Below are positions 1-7,230 of a stretch of DNA of 11,032 bases, one piece after another; position 1 is the first letter of the stretch, and every line of letters starts with the position of its first letter. This DNA comes from Clostridium sp. (GTDB lineage Bacteria > Bacillota > Clostridia > Lachnospirales > Lachnospiraceae), in assembly GCA_004554205.1 (NCBI GenBank), contig SFNH01000059.1, positions 1-11,032 of the forward strand, read 5' to 3'. The translations under genes were made by a program, and so were the position numbers. The notes below the pieces were generated by a model. It was not told the DNA's origin and made no database searches. It saw only the letters and a program-made list of their open reading frames with translations.

Positions 1-209
1 GCCACGTTTTCTTACGGTCAGCGCAGTAAATGCGCAGACCTACTGAACAGTTATCTCTTGCCCGATTAGCTCGCAAAAGTGTTCACCGGTCTCCCTCACA
101 GCAAGGTTTGCACAGCGCTCCCTCGGGACTGGACAATATCAGCCGCAAGGCCCCGGAAGACAGGCACGGTGACGATAGCGAGGCTTCCGTAGCGAGGTCT
201 GCGCTAGCG

Positions 210-244
210 CCGTAGCAGTTTTGTCTTCGACAGAACTGCTACGG
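210..244 (+). other. 15-bp hairpin upstream of terminator
   Basis: The left arm at 210-224 (CCGTAGCAGTTTTGT) pairs with 230-244 (ACAGAACTGCTACGG) over 15 positions, with one G-U wobble and a 5-nt loop CTTCG. It abuts the next stem at 244. The heptamer CCGTAGC also occurs at 187-193, so the right arm has a second possible partner. The pairing is seen directly; any function is unknown. Confidence 0.7.
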
Positions 245-292
245 AATCCAGCCCATTTAAGGTTCGCCTGCGGCGAAGGGCTGGATTCTTTT
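244..292 (+). terminator. Intrinsic terminator-like stem with U-tract
   Basis: GAATCCAGCCC (244-254) pairs perfectly with GGGCTGGATTC (278-288), an 11-bp stem followed by TTTT (289-292). A small hairpin sits inside the loop: TTCGCC (263-268) pairs with GGCGAA (272-277). The U-tract lies only on the + side, so the signal would end transcription coming from the left edge. It would separate whatever lies at 1-240 from the plsX operon. Confidence 0.6.
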
Positions 293-474
293 CTGCCATA
301 ACGCGTACTTACAGACTTTGCAGCAAGTGCAAAGTCCTACTTTAAACTGTTATCATCAAAGCGCACTGTCTGAGCGAAGCGAGTTTCGCGCGACTGGCGG
401 CGAATACGGCGCCGAACAACGCGTACCAGAAGGAGGCGGCGCCGGTCGAGCCGTGACCTGATATAGATGGGATC

Positions 475-510
475 AACTTCCCCACTGGCTGACGCCAGTG
501 GGGAAGTTTT
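475..510 (+). terminator. Perfect 15-bp hairpin, likely terminator
   Basis: AACTTCCCCACTGGC (475-489) pairs perfectly with GCCAGTGGGGAAGTT (494-508) around a TGAC tetraloop. TTTT (507-510, partly within the stem) and ACAT follow. A long GC-rich stem with a short U-tract is the form of a Rho-independent terminator for + strand transcripts. The U-tract is short, so a repeat-borne hairpin or a processing site is possible. It lies about 75 nt before the plsX promoter and would shield that operon from upstream read-through. Confidence 0.55.
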
Positions 511-518
511 ACATCCGT

Positions 519-563
519 CGACCGAACAAAAGCGAAGACTCTGGCCGGCGACCGAACAAAAGC
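519..563. repeat. Two 15-nt direct repeats, 30-nt period
   Basis: CGACCGAACAAAAGC occurs exactly twice, at 519-533 and 549-563, with start points 30 nt apart. The 15-nt spacer (GAAGACTCTGGCCGG) is not itself repeated. Two units are too few to call a CRISPR array. The pair could be protein binding sites or the edge of a dispersed repeat element. Confidence 0.75.
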
Positions 564-584
564 ATTTTGGCGAGAGGAAAAGTA

Positions 585-613
585 TTGATTTATAAAACAA
601 TATCTAGTATAGT
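585..613 (+). promoter_or_regulatory. Sigma-A-type promoter for plsX operon
   Basis: TTGATT (-35, 585-590) and TATAGT (-10, 608-613) are separated by exactly 17 nt in an AT-rich island between GC-rich DNA and the plsX start. They match the TTGACA/TATAAT consensus at 4 of 6 and 5 of 6 positions. The predicted start, near 620, gives a leader of about 40 nt. I looked for a FapR-like or FabT-like palindrome around it and saw no good match. Confidence 0.6.
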
Positions 614-661
614 AATTAGGAAATAAAATTTTTCCGATAGACACCGGAAAGGAGACGCGGT

Positions 662-1675
662 ATGATTAAGGTAGCTGTGGACGCGATGGGCGGCGACAAT
701 GCGCCCGGCGAGATCATAAAGGGCGCTGTGGACGCGGTGAACGCAAGGGACGATATCGAAGTTCTTTTAGTTGGGAAAGAGGACGTCGTGAAGCAGGGGC
801 TCGGTGCATATACCTACCCGCAGGAGCGGATCCGGGTGGTGCCGGCGACAGAGGTCATCGAGACGGAGGAGCCTCCGGTGAACGCGATCCGAAGGAAAAA
901 GGACTCTTCCATCGTGGTGGCGATGAATCTGGTGAAGAACGGTGAGGCGGACGCCTTTGTGTCCGCGGGAAGCTCAGGAGCGGTCTTAGTCGGCGGGCAG
1001 GTGATCGTCGGCAGACTGAAAGGCGTGGAACGTCCGCCGTTCGGCGCGCTGATCCCCACGGAGAAGGGCGTGTCCTTACTCCTTGACAGCGGAGCCAATG
1101 TAGATGCGAGACCTTCTCATCTTGTGCAGTTTGCGCGCATGGGTTCTATTTACATGGAGCATGTAATAGGTATTAGCAGGCCGAGAGTGGGCATTGTGAA
1201 TATCGGCGCGGAGGAGGAGAAGGGCAATGCTCTTGTGAAGGAAACCTTCCCTCTGCTTAAGGCGTGTACCGATATCAACTTTACCGGAAGCATCGAGGCC
1301 AGGGAAATCCCCCACGGCGGCGCTGATGTCATTGTCTGCGAGGCGTTTACGGGAAATGTGATCCTGAAGCTGTACGAGGGTACGGGTGCGGTGCTGATCT
1401 CGATGGTAAAGAAGGGAATGATGAGCAGCCTGCGAAGCAAGATCGGCGCGCTGCTTGTAAAGCCGGCGCTCAAATCCACTCTGAAGGCATTTGACGCCAC
1501 CCAGTATGGCGGCGCCCCGCTCCTTGGGCTTAAAGGTCTTGTGGTAAAGACCCACGGGAGCGCGAAGGCCGGCGAGGTACGCAATTCCATTATCCAGTGC
1601 GTGGCCTTTGGGGAACAGAGGATCAATGAAAAAATCAAGGAAAGCCTGGATGCCGAAGAACAGGCAGAAGAATAA
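662..1675 (+). CDS. plsX: Phosphate acyltransferase PlsX
   Basis: PlsX makes acyl-phosphate from acyl-ACP and inorganic phosphate. PlsY then uses it to acylate glycerol-3-phosphate, the first step of phospholipid synthesis in most Gram-positives. The protein acts as a peripheral membrane enzyme. The 337 residues are full length for the family. Visible motifs are DAMGGDNAP (7-15), SAGSSGA (101-107, close to the usual SAG-[NS]-TGA), LLDSGANVD (140-148), NIGAEEEKGN (180-189), CEAFTGN (226-232) and YGGAPLLGL (282-290). The ATG is supported by AAAGGAG at 648-654, 7 nt upstream. It is the first gene of the operon and lies 21 nt before acpP, the carrier of its acyl substrate. The C-terminus ends in an acidic tail. 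Identity is very secure. Confidence 0.97.
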   Translation: MIKVAVDAMGGDNAPGEIIKGAVDAVNARDDIEVLLVGKEDVVKQGLGAYTYPQERIRVVPATEVIETEEPPVNAIRRKKDSSIVVAMNLVKNGEADAFVSAGSSGAVLVGGQVIVGRLKGVERPPFGALIPTEKGVSLLLDSGANVDARPSHLVQFARMGSIYMEHVIGISRPRVGIVNIGAEEEKGNALVKETFPLLKACTDINFTGSIEAREIPHGGADVIVCEAFTGNVILKLYEGTGAVLISMVKKGMMSSLRSKIGALLVKPALKSTLKAFDATQYGGAPLLGLKGLVVKTHGSAKAGEVRNSIIQCVAFGEQRINEKIKESLDAEEQAEE

Positions 1676-1696
1676 AGGTTGATAGGAGAGAGAGTT

Positions 1697-1927
1697 ATGG
1701 AGTTTGAAAAATTGCAGAGCATTATTGCCGAGGTGCTTAATGTGGAGCCCGAGGAGATCACGATGGACACTACGTTCGTGGAGGATCTGGGCGCGGATTC
1801 CCTTGACATTTTCCAGATCATCATGGGCATCGAGGAAGAATTTGACATCGAGATTCCGACCGATGTGGCGGAGCATATCGTCAGCGTGTCCGATGCCGTC
1901 GAGCAGATTAAGAACGCTTTAAACTGA
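1697..1927 (+). CDS. acpP: Acyl carrier protein
   Basis: This 76-residue acidic protein carries growing acyl chains on a 4'-phosphopantetheine arm during fatty acid synthesis and delivers them to PlsX. The attachment site is Ser35 within DLGADSLD (30-37), followed by the typical acidic helix II and EEEFDIEIP (46-54). I chose the ATG at 1697 because AGGAG at 1684-1688 sits 8 nt upstream. An in-frame TTG at 1679 would add six residues not typical of the family and would place the ribosome binding site inside the gene. After the DSL motif the sequence is DIFQIIMGIEEEF, where E. coli AcpP has LDTVELVMALEEEF, so the partner-binding face differs somewhat. fabD and fabG, which separate plsX and acpA in Bacillus subtilis, are absent here, so main chain elongation enzymes must be elsewhere. 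Confidence 0.96.
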   Translation: MEFEKLQSIIAEVLNVEPEEITMDTTFVEDLGADSLDIFQIIMGIEEEFDIEIPTDVAEHIVSVSDAVEQIKNALN

Positions 1928-1951
1928 TCGGACTGTCATAGAGAAAAGGAA

Positions 1952-1985
1952 GAAGGGGCTGCTGCACTGTCCGGCGGGCCCCTTT
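1952..1985 (+). promoter_or_regulatory. GC-rich bulged hairpin in acpP-rnc gap
   Basis: AAGGGGC (1953-1959) pairs with GCCCCTT (1978-1984). The stem continues inward as T1960-G1977, then, past a single bulged G1976, GCTG (1961-1964) pairs with CGGC (1972-1975). The loop has seven bases (1965-1971), and G1952-T1985 may add a wobble pair. The result is roughly 12-13 pairs. Downstream is TCCCCTTAAATTT rather than a clean U-tract, so a full terminator is unlikely. It could be a weak attenuator that lowers expression of rnc and later genes relative to acpP, or a target of RNase III itself. Pairing was drawn by eye. Confidence 0.45.
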
Positions 1986-2012
1986 CCCCTTAAATTTAAG
2001 AAGGAGCGAAGT

Positions 2013-2708
2013 ATGAATCGTGATTTAAGAGAACTTTCAGAGCGGATCGGCTATCACTTTCGGGATGAGAAGCTGTTTGTCCATGCCATGACCCACAGCT
2101 CCTATTCCAATGAGCATAAAATGGACAAGCTTTCCTGCAATGAGCGCCTGGAATTTCTGGGCGATGCGGTGCTGGAGCTGATTTCCAGCGATTTCCTCTA
2201 CGGGAAGTATCCTGAGAAGCCAGAGGGGGAGCTCACGAAGATCCGCGCGAGCCTTGTGTGCGAGTCGACACTTGCCTACTGTGCGTCGGAGCTTGAGCTG
2301 GGGGCGTATCTCCTTCTCGGCAAAGGCGAGGAAGCTACGGGAGGCAGGGAGCGGCCCTCGGTGGTATCGGACGCCATGGAGGCACTGATCGGCGCAATTT
2401 ACCTGGATGGTGGTTTTGCCAGCGCAAAAGAGTTTATCCACAAATTTATCTTGAATGATATTGAGCATAAGAAACTCTTTTATGATAGCAAGACTATCCT
2501 GCAGGAAATGGTACAGGCGGCGGGACGGGAGCATTTGGAGTATGAGCTGATCCGCGAGGAGGGCCCGGATCACAATAAGACCTTTGAGGTGCGGGCGCTG
2601 CTTGCCGGCGTGGAGATCGGACGCGGCTGCGGAAGGACAAAGAAGGCGGCGGAGGCGGCCTGCGCCTACCAGGCAATCTTGAAACTTAAGGAGAACGTAT
2701 GTATTTAA
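2013..2708 (+). CDS. rnc: Ribonuclease III
   Basis: RNase III cleaves double-stranded RNA as a homodimer, matures rRNA precursors and trims structured mRNAs. The 231 residues are full length. The catalytic domain (about 1-150) carries the signature NERLEFLGDAVLEL (43-56), with metal-binding candidates Glu47, Asp51, Asp120 and Glu123 (the last two in SDAMEALIGA). The C-terminal double-stranded-RNA-binding domain (about 158-228) ends with GRGCGRTKKAAEAACAYQAI (203-222), the expected lysine-rich helix. AAGGAG at 2001-2006 supports the ATG, with 6 nt spacing. The gene follows acpP after 85 nt that contain a stable hairpin, and its last 10 nt overlap smc, suggesting translational coupling. The rnc-smc-ftsY order is classic for Firmicutes. 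Confidence 0.97.
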   Translation: MNRDLRELSERIGYHFRDEKLFVHAMTHSSYSNEHKMDKLSCNERLEFLGDAVLELISSDFLYGKYPEKPEGELTKIRASLVCESTLAYCASELELGAYLLLGKGEEATGGRERPSVVSDAMEALIGAIYLDGGFASAKEFIHKFILNDIEHKKLFYDSKTILQEMVQAAGREHLEYELIREEGPDHNKTFEVRALLAGVEIGRGCGRTKKAAEAACAYQAILKLKENVCI

Positions 2709-5700
2709 AGAGCATTGAGATACAGGGATTTAAGTCATTCGCAAACAAACTGGTGTTCGACTTCCACAACGGGATCACCGGCATCGTGGGGCCGAACGGC
2801 AGCGGAAAGAGCAATGTCGCCGACGCGGTGCGCTGGGTGCTTGGCGAGCAGCGCGTAAAGCAGCTGCGAGGCGGCAGTATGCAGGATGTGATCTTTGCGG
2901 GGACCGAGATGCGAAAGCCCCAGGGCTTCGCCTATGTGGCGATCACCCTGGATAATTCCGACCACCAGCTTGCCATTGATTACGATGAGGTAACGGTGTC
3001 GAGGCGGCTTTATCGCTCCGGGGAGAGTGAGTACAAGATCAACGGAAGCGCGTGCAGGCTTAAGGACATCAACGAGCTTTTCTACGATACCGGGATCGGC
3101 AAAGAGGGATACTCCATTATCGGACAAGGTCAGATCGACAAGATCTTAAGCGGGAAGCCGGAAGAGCGCAGGGAGCTCTTTGACGAGGCGGCAGGTATCG
3201 TGAAATTTAAGCGGCGCAAGAGCATTGCGCAGAAAAAGCTGGAGGATGAGAAGCAGAATCTCGTCCGCGTGAGCGATATCCTTGCGGAGCTGGAAAAGCA
3301 GGTGGGACCTTTGGCGCGCCAGTCCGAGGCGGCGAAGAAGTACCTTTCCTTAAAGGAGGAGCTAAAGACCTACGACGTCAATCTCTTTTTGATGGAGACG
3401 GAGGGAATCCGCGCACAGCTTCGCGAGGTGGAGGAGAAGGAAAGCATCGTCTCCGGGGATCTTACTGACGTAAACGCTCAGTCCGAGAAATTAAAGGAGG
3501 AGTATGAGCGTCTGGAGAGTGAGATCGCCGGTCTTGACGAGGAGATCACCGGGAAGCGGACGAAGCTTAATCAGGCGGAGATGCTTAAGGGCAATCTGGA
3601 GGGCCAGATCAATGTCTTAAATGAGCAGATCAATACCGAGCGCATGAACGCGGAGCATATCAATTCCCGCATTCAGGCGATCACCCACGTGATCGAGGAG
3701 AAGCGCGCCCAGATCACGGCCTACCAGACGGACAACGCGGGGATCACCGAGGCCGCGCGCGCAAGCCTCTTAAAGCAGGAGGAGGCAGAGAAACGCCTGA
3801 TCAGCCAGGATGAAAGCCTGATGCTCCTCGACCAGAAGATTGAGGAGGCGAAGGGGAGCATCATCGCGGGGTTAAATGAAAAGGCGTCGCTTTCCGCGCG
3901 GGGGCAGCGATTCGAGACGATGCTCGAGCAGGTGCAGGTGCGCCGCTCGGAGGTGTGCCAGAAGCTCCTCAAATTTAAGAGCGACGAGTCGGTACAGGAG
4001 GAGCAGCTAAGCAGAGAGCGCGAAAAGCTCACATTGATCGAGGCGCGTCTTGCGAAGCTTGAGACCGATCAGGCGGAGTGTGAGGAGCAGGTGGAGCGCT
4101 GCGATGGCGAGGTGCGCCGCCTGACCCGCAATTTAAACGAAAAGCAGCAGGAGTACCAGACGGCATTTACACGGCTAGAGTCTCTGCGCAACCTCGCGGA
4201 GCGCTATGAGGGATATGGAAACAGCATCCGTCGCGTGATGGAGGTGCGCGACAGGATCCGCGGCATTCACGGCGTTGTGGCAGACCTGGTGACGACAGAC
4301 AAAAAGTATGAGACGGCGATCGAGACGGCGCTCGGCGGAAGCATTCAGAATGTGGTGACGGATTCGGAGCAGACGGCAAAGCAGCTCATCGAATATCTGA
4401 AAAAGAACAAGTATGGCAGGGTGACATTCCTGCCTCTCACCAGCATCGGGCAGGGCGGAGGCTTTACAAAGCCTGAGGCGTTAAAGGAGCCGGGCGTGAT
4501 CGGCCTCGCGAGCGAGCTCGTCACAGTCGCCCCGGAATATCAGGTGCTCGCGAAGTACCTGCTGGGGCGTGTGGTCGTGGCGGACAATGTAGATCACGCG
4601 ATCGCCCTCGCAAAGAAATTTAAGTATTCTCTGCGGATCGTGACGCTCGAGGGCGAGCTTTTGAGCGCGGGCGGTTCTATGACCGGAGGCGCGTTTAAAA
4701 ACTCGAGCAACCTTCTCGGACGCAAGAGGGAGATAGAGGAGCTTGAGGAGACCTGTAAGCGGGCGCTAACTTCCACGGAGAAGATTCAGGAGGAGCTTAA
4801 ACTAAATGAGGGGCTGCTCGCCGAAAGGAAGGAGGAGCTTGAGAAGTTAAAGAGCGAACACCACGAGGCGTCCCTTGAGCAGAACACACAGAGGATGAGC
4901 TTAAGCCAGATCGAGGAGAAACGCGACGAGATCCGGGAGTCCTCCTCGGATCTCATGCTTGAGAACGCTCAGCTTGAGGCGCAGATCGGGGAGATCGAGG
5001 AGAGCAGGAATGAGCTTAAGAAGGATACGGAGGCGCTCGTAAAGCAGAATGAACAGGTAAACATCGACATTGAGAATATGACCGCCCGGATGGAGGAGGC
5101 GAAGACGGCGCGCGAGGAATCGGCGCGCGAGCTGGAGCAGATACGCCTGGAGGCGGCGAATCTGAAGCAGAAGGTGGACTTTGTCATGGAAAATATCCGC
5201 CGCGTGGAGGAGGAGACGGACAGGCTCACCGAGGAGCTTTCCTCCCTGCAGGCGGGGGACTTTGACTCAAGCGGAATCGTGGAGGAAAAGCAGAGAGAGA
5301 TTGAACATCTTAGAGAACTGATCGCGAATGCCATGGAGCAGAGAGAAGCGATTTCAGCCGAGGTGGAGAAGCAGACATTATTAAAGGATGAGAAATCGAA
5401 GGAGCAGAAGGAATTTTTCGGGAAGCGCGAGGAATTATCGGAGCGCATGAGCCGTCTTGACAAGGAGCTGTTCCGCTTACAGAGCCAGAGGGAAAAGCTT
5501 GAGGAAAAGCAGGAGAGCCACGTCAATTACATGTGGAATGAGTACGAGCTAACCTACAGCAGCGCCGAGGCGCTAAGGAGTCCTGAGCTTAAGTCGCTCT
5601 CCGAGGTGAAAAAGCATATCGACGAGCTGAAAAATGATATCCGGGCGCTTGGGAATGTCAACGTCAACGCGATCGAGGATTACAGGGAGGTTTCCGAGCG

Positions 5701-6259
5701 GTACGAGTTCATGAAGACCCAGCATGACGACCTGGTAGAAGCGGAGGCGACGCTTTTAAAGATCATTGAGGAGCTCGACACGGGTATGCGCCGCCAGTTT
5801 GATGAGAAATTTAAAGAGATCAGCCTGGAGTTTGACCGGGTATTTAAGGAACTGTTCGGCGGCGGACACGGAACTCTGGAGCTTCAGGAGGATGAGGATA
5901 TCCTGGAGGCGGGCATCCAGATCATTGCCCAGCCGCCGGGGAAGAAGCTTCAGAATATGATGCAGCTTTCGGGCGGCGAGAAGGCGCTGACCGCGATCTC
6001 TCTACTGTTTGCGATCCAGAACTTAAAGCCGTCGCCATTCTGCCTGCTCGATGAGATCGAGGCGGCGCTTGACGATTCCAACGTGGACCGGTTTGCGGGT
6101 TACCTACATAAGCTGACAAAGAACACGCAGTTTATCGTCATTACCCACCGCCGCGGAACTATGGTATCGTCGGACCGGCTGTACGGCATCACCATGCAGG
6201 AGAAGGGAGTCTCCACACTCGTATCGGTAAACCTGATCGAAGATCAGCTTGACAAATAA
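2699..6259 (+). CDS. smc: Chromosome segregation/condensation ATPase SMC
   Basis: SMC is the ATPase arm of the Smc-ScpAB condensin, which extrudes DNA loops to compact and separate sister chromosomes. The 1186 residues match the usual family length. The N-terminal half-head has Walker A GPNGSGKSN (31-39) and the Q-loop region GQGQ (142-145). A long Glu/Lys/Gln-rich coiled coil follows. The hinge covers roughly 520-680 and holds the conserved glycine pairs AGGSMTGG (657-664). After the returning coil come the ABC signature LSGGEK (1090-1095), Walker B FCLLDE with Asp1118 and catalytic Glu1119, and an AALDDSNVDRF D-loop. All ATPase elements are intact. The ATG lies within the end of rnc, with AAGGAG at 2688-2693 five nt upstream. 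scpA and scpB are not in the window. Confidence 0.98.
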   Translation: MYLKSIEIQGFKSFANKLVFDFHNGITGIVGPNGSGKSNVADAVRWVLGEQRVKQLRGGSMQDVIFAGTEMRKPQGFAYVAITLDNSDHQLAIDYDEVTVSRRLYRSGESEYKINGSACRLKDINELFYDTGIGKEGYSIIGQGQIDKILSGKPEERRELFDEAAGIVKFKRRKSIAQKKLEDEKQNLVRVSDILAELEKQVGPLARQSEAAKKYLSLKEELKTYDVNLFLMETEGIRAQLREVEEKESIVSGDLTDVNAQSEKLKEEYERLESEIAGLDEEITGKRTKLNQAEMLKGNLEGQINVLNEQINTERMNAEHINSRIQAITHVIEEKRAQITAYQTDNAGITEAARASLLKQEEAEKRLISQDESLMLLDQKIEEAKGSIIAGLNEKASLSARGQRFETMLEQVQVRRSEVCQKLLKFKSDESVQEEQLSREREKLTLIEARLAKLETDQAECEEQVERCDGEVRRLTRNLNEKQQEYQTAFTRLESLRNLAERYEGYGNSIRRVMEVRDRIRGIHGVVADLVTTDKKYETAIETALGGSIQNVVTDSEQTAKQLIEYLKKNKYGRVTFLPLTSIGQGGGFTKPEALKEPGVIGLASELVTVAPEYQVLAKYLLGRVVVADNVDHAIALAKKFKYSLRIVTLEGELLSAGGSMTGGAFKNSSNLLGRKREIEELEETCKRALTSTEKIQEELKLNEGLLAERKEELEKLKSEHHEASLEQNTQRMSLSQIEEKRDEIRESSSDLMLENAQLEAQIGEIEESRNELKKDTEALVKQNEQVNIDIENMTARMEEAKTAREESARELEQIRLEAANLKQKVDFVMENIRRVEEETDRLTEELSSLQAGDFDSSGIVEEKQREIEHLRELIANAMEQREAISAEVEKQTLLKDEKSKEQKEFFGKREELSERMSRLDKELFRLQSQREKLEEKQESHVNYMWNEYELTYSSAEALRSPELKSLSEVKKHIDELKNDIRALGNVNVNAIEDYREVSERYEFMKTQHDDLVEAEATLLKIIEELDTGMRRQFDEKFKEISLEFDRVFKELFGGGHGTLELQEDEDILEAGIQIIAQPPGKKLQNMMQLSGGEKALTAISLLFAIQNLKPSPFCLLDEIEAALDDSNVDRFAGYLHKLTKNTQFIVITHRRGTMVSSDRLYGITMQEKGVSTLVSVNLIEDQLDK

Positions 6260-6270
6260 GGAGGGCGCAA

Positions 6271-7227
6271 GTGGAAGAAAAGAAAAGAGGATTTTTCAGC
6301 CGTCTGAAAGAGGGCTTGAGCAAGACGCGGGACAATATCGTATCGGGGATGGATTCCATTTTCGGCGGATTTTCGGCGATCGATGATGATTTCTATGAGG
6401 AATTGGAGGAGACGCTCATCATGGGCGATCTGGGGATTCAGACGACCATGGACATCATCGAGGATCTGCGCCGCAGGGTGAAGGAGGAACACATAAAGGA
6501 GCCGGCACAGTGCAGGCAGCTTCTGATCGACTCCATCAAGGAGAAGATGAACCTCGGCGAGAATGCGTATGAATTTGAGAACCGCACTTCCGTTGTGCTG
6601 GTGATCGGCGTCAACGGCGTGGGAAAGACCACCTCTGTCGGAAAGCTCGCGGGGCAGCTAAAGGACAGTGGAAAGAAAGTCATCGTTGCGGCCGCGGATA
6701 CCTTCCGCGCCGCGGCGATCGAGCAGCTTACGGAGTGGGCAAACCGCGCGGGCGTCGAGATCATTTCCCAGAAGGAGGGTTCCGACCCGGCGGCTGTGAT
6801 CTATGACGCCGTGGCGGCGGCGAAATCGCGCCGCGCGGACGTGCTTTTGTGCGACACGGCGGGGCGTCTCCACAATAAGAAGAACCTGATGGAAGAATTA
6901 AAGAAGATCAACCGCATCATTGACAGGGAGTACCCGGACGCCTACCGGGAAACGCTCGTGGTGCTTGACGGGACGACGGGACAGAACGCGCTCGCGCAGG
7001 CAAGGCAGTTCATGGAGGCCGCGGATATCACCGGCATCATCTTAACGAAACTCGACGGGACGGCAAAGGGCGGCATCGCGGTGGCAATTCAGTCGGAGCT
7101 TAAGATCCCGGTGAAGTATGTGGGTATCGGCGAGCAGCTCTGCGATCTGCAGAAATTCAACTCCGATGAGTTCGTGAATGCGCTGTTTGACGTGAAAACA
7201 GATCAACGGGAAGAAAAGAGGGGATGA
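6271..7227 (+). CDS. ftsY: Signal recognition particle receptor FtsY
   Basis: FtsY is the membrane-associated GTPase that receives Ffh-ribosome complexes and hands nascent membrane proteins to the Sec translocon. At 318 residues it has only a short, basic N-terminal lead (EEKKRGFFSRLKEGLSKTR) in place of the long acidic A domain of E. coli, as is usual in Firmicutes. The N domain covers about 20-100. The G domain shows G1 GVNGVGKT (113-120), DTFRAAA (143-149), G3 DTAGR (195-199), G4 TKLD (259-262) followed by GTAKGG (263-268), and a C-terminal GIGEQLCDLQKF (286-297). It starts at GTG, supported by AAGGAGG (6258-6264), which overlaps the smc stop codon. In Bacillus ylxM and ffh lie downstream; here ilvA follows after only 3 nt. 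Confidence 0.96.
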   Translation: MEEKKRGFFSRLKEGLSKTRDNIVSGMDSIFGGFSAIDDDFYEELEETLIMGDLGIQTTMDIIEDLRRRVKEEHIKEPAQCRQLLIDSIKEKMNLGENAYEFENRTSVVLVIGVNGVGKTTSVGKLAGQLKDSGKKVIVAAADTFRAAAIEQLTEWANRAGVEIISQKEGSDPAAVIYDAVAAAKSRRADVLLCDTAGRLHNKKNLMEELKKINRIIDREYPDAYRETLVVLDGTTGQNALAQARQFMEAADITGIILTKLDGTAKGGIAVAIQSELKIPVKYVGIGEQLCDLQKFNSDEFVNALFDVKTDQREEKRG

Positions 7228-7230
7228 GAA

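Larger units (their letters stand above)
1..294 (+). ncRNA. Possible structured non-coding RNA or non-coding repeat
   Basis: I do not recognise a family. The stretch has no credible ORF but many local helices. At 16-40, GGTC-A-GCGCA pairs with TGCGC-A-GACC around a GTAAA loop. At 101-111, GCAA pairs with TTGC. At 142-151, GCC pairs with GGC around a GNRA loop (GCAA). A longer-range helix joins TCACCG (83-88) to CGGTGA (167-172) and encloses the two previous hairpins. TAGCG (190-194) pairs with CGCTA (202-206). A 15-bp hairpin lies at 210-244, and the stretch ends in a terminator-like stem followed by TTTT. Nested helices that finish in an intrinsic terminator on the + strand suggest an independent RNA, but the 5' end lies at or beyond the window edge. 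A dispersed non-coding repeat is an equally fair reading. I compared it by eye with RNase P RNA, tmRNA and 6S RNA and saw no match. Confidence 0.3.
295..584. other. GC-rich non-coding stretch, no gene seen
   Basis: No convincing gene lies here. Two overlapping minus-strand ORFs (100 and 87 codons) cover parts of it, but neither looks like a known protein and both run through the hairpin and the repeats. Visible content: a perfect 9-bp hairpin at 314-336 (GACTTTGCA with TGCAAAGTC, 5-nt loop), a weaker GCGAA/TTCGC hairpin near 375-390, GGCGCC-rich sequence at about 400-450, a 15-bp hairpin at 475-508 and a 15-nt direct repeat at 519-563. The yceD and rpmF genes that commonly precede plsX in Firmicutes are not present here. 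Confidence 0.6.

Noticed and set aside
30..215. Plus-strand ORF of 61 codons
   Set aside because: No ribosome binding site and a low-complexity, basic composition; the region is better explained by RNA-like helices.
519..563. CRISPR-like repeat pair
   Set aside because: Only two 15-nt units with a 15-nt spacer and no cas genes; too short and too few.
590..625. FapR or FabT operator over the plsX promoter
   Set aside because: Only a weak, imperfect CTA...TAG dyad is seen, without the known consensus of either regulator.
342..644. Minus-strand ORF of 100 codons (and an overlapping 87-codon frame at 337-600)
   Set aside because: No recognisable domain; it runs through a perfect 15-bp hairpin and a direct repeat and across the plsX promoter, and two frames are open at once, as expected in stop-poor GC-rich DNA.
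1076..1876. Long minus-strand ORF (266 codons) opposite plsX and acpP
   Set aside because: It lies wholly antisense to two well-identified genes and has no family features; a codon-bias shadow.
1679..1927. TTG start giving an 82-residue ACP
   Set aside because: AGGAG at 1684-1688 would lie inside the gene, while the ATG at 1697 is perfectly spaced and gives the usual ACP length.
4969..5526. Minus-strand ORF of 185 codons, rich in Ser/Phe/Cys
   Set aside because: It is the mirror of the Glu/Lys-rich coiled coil of smc; its composition is explained by that strand.
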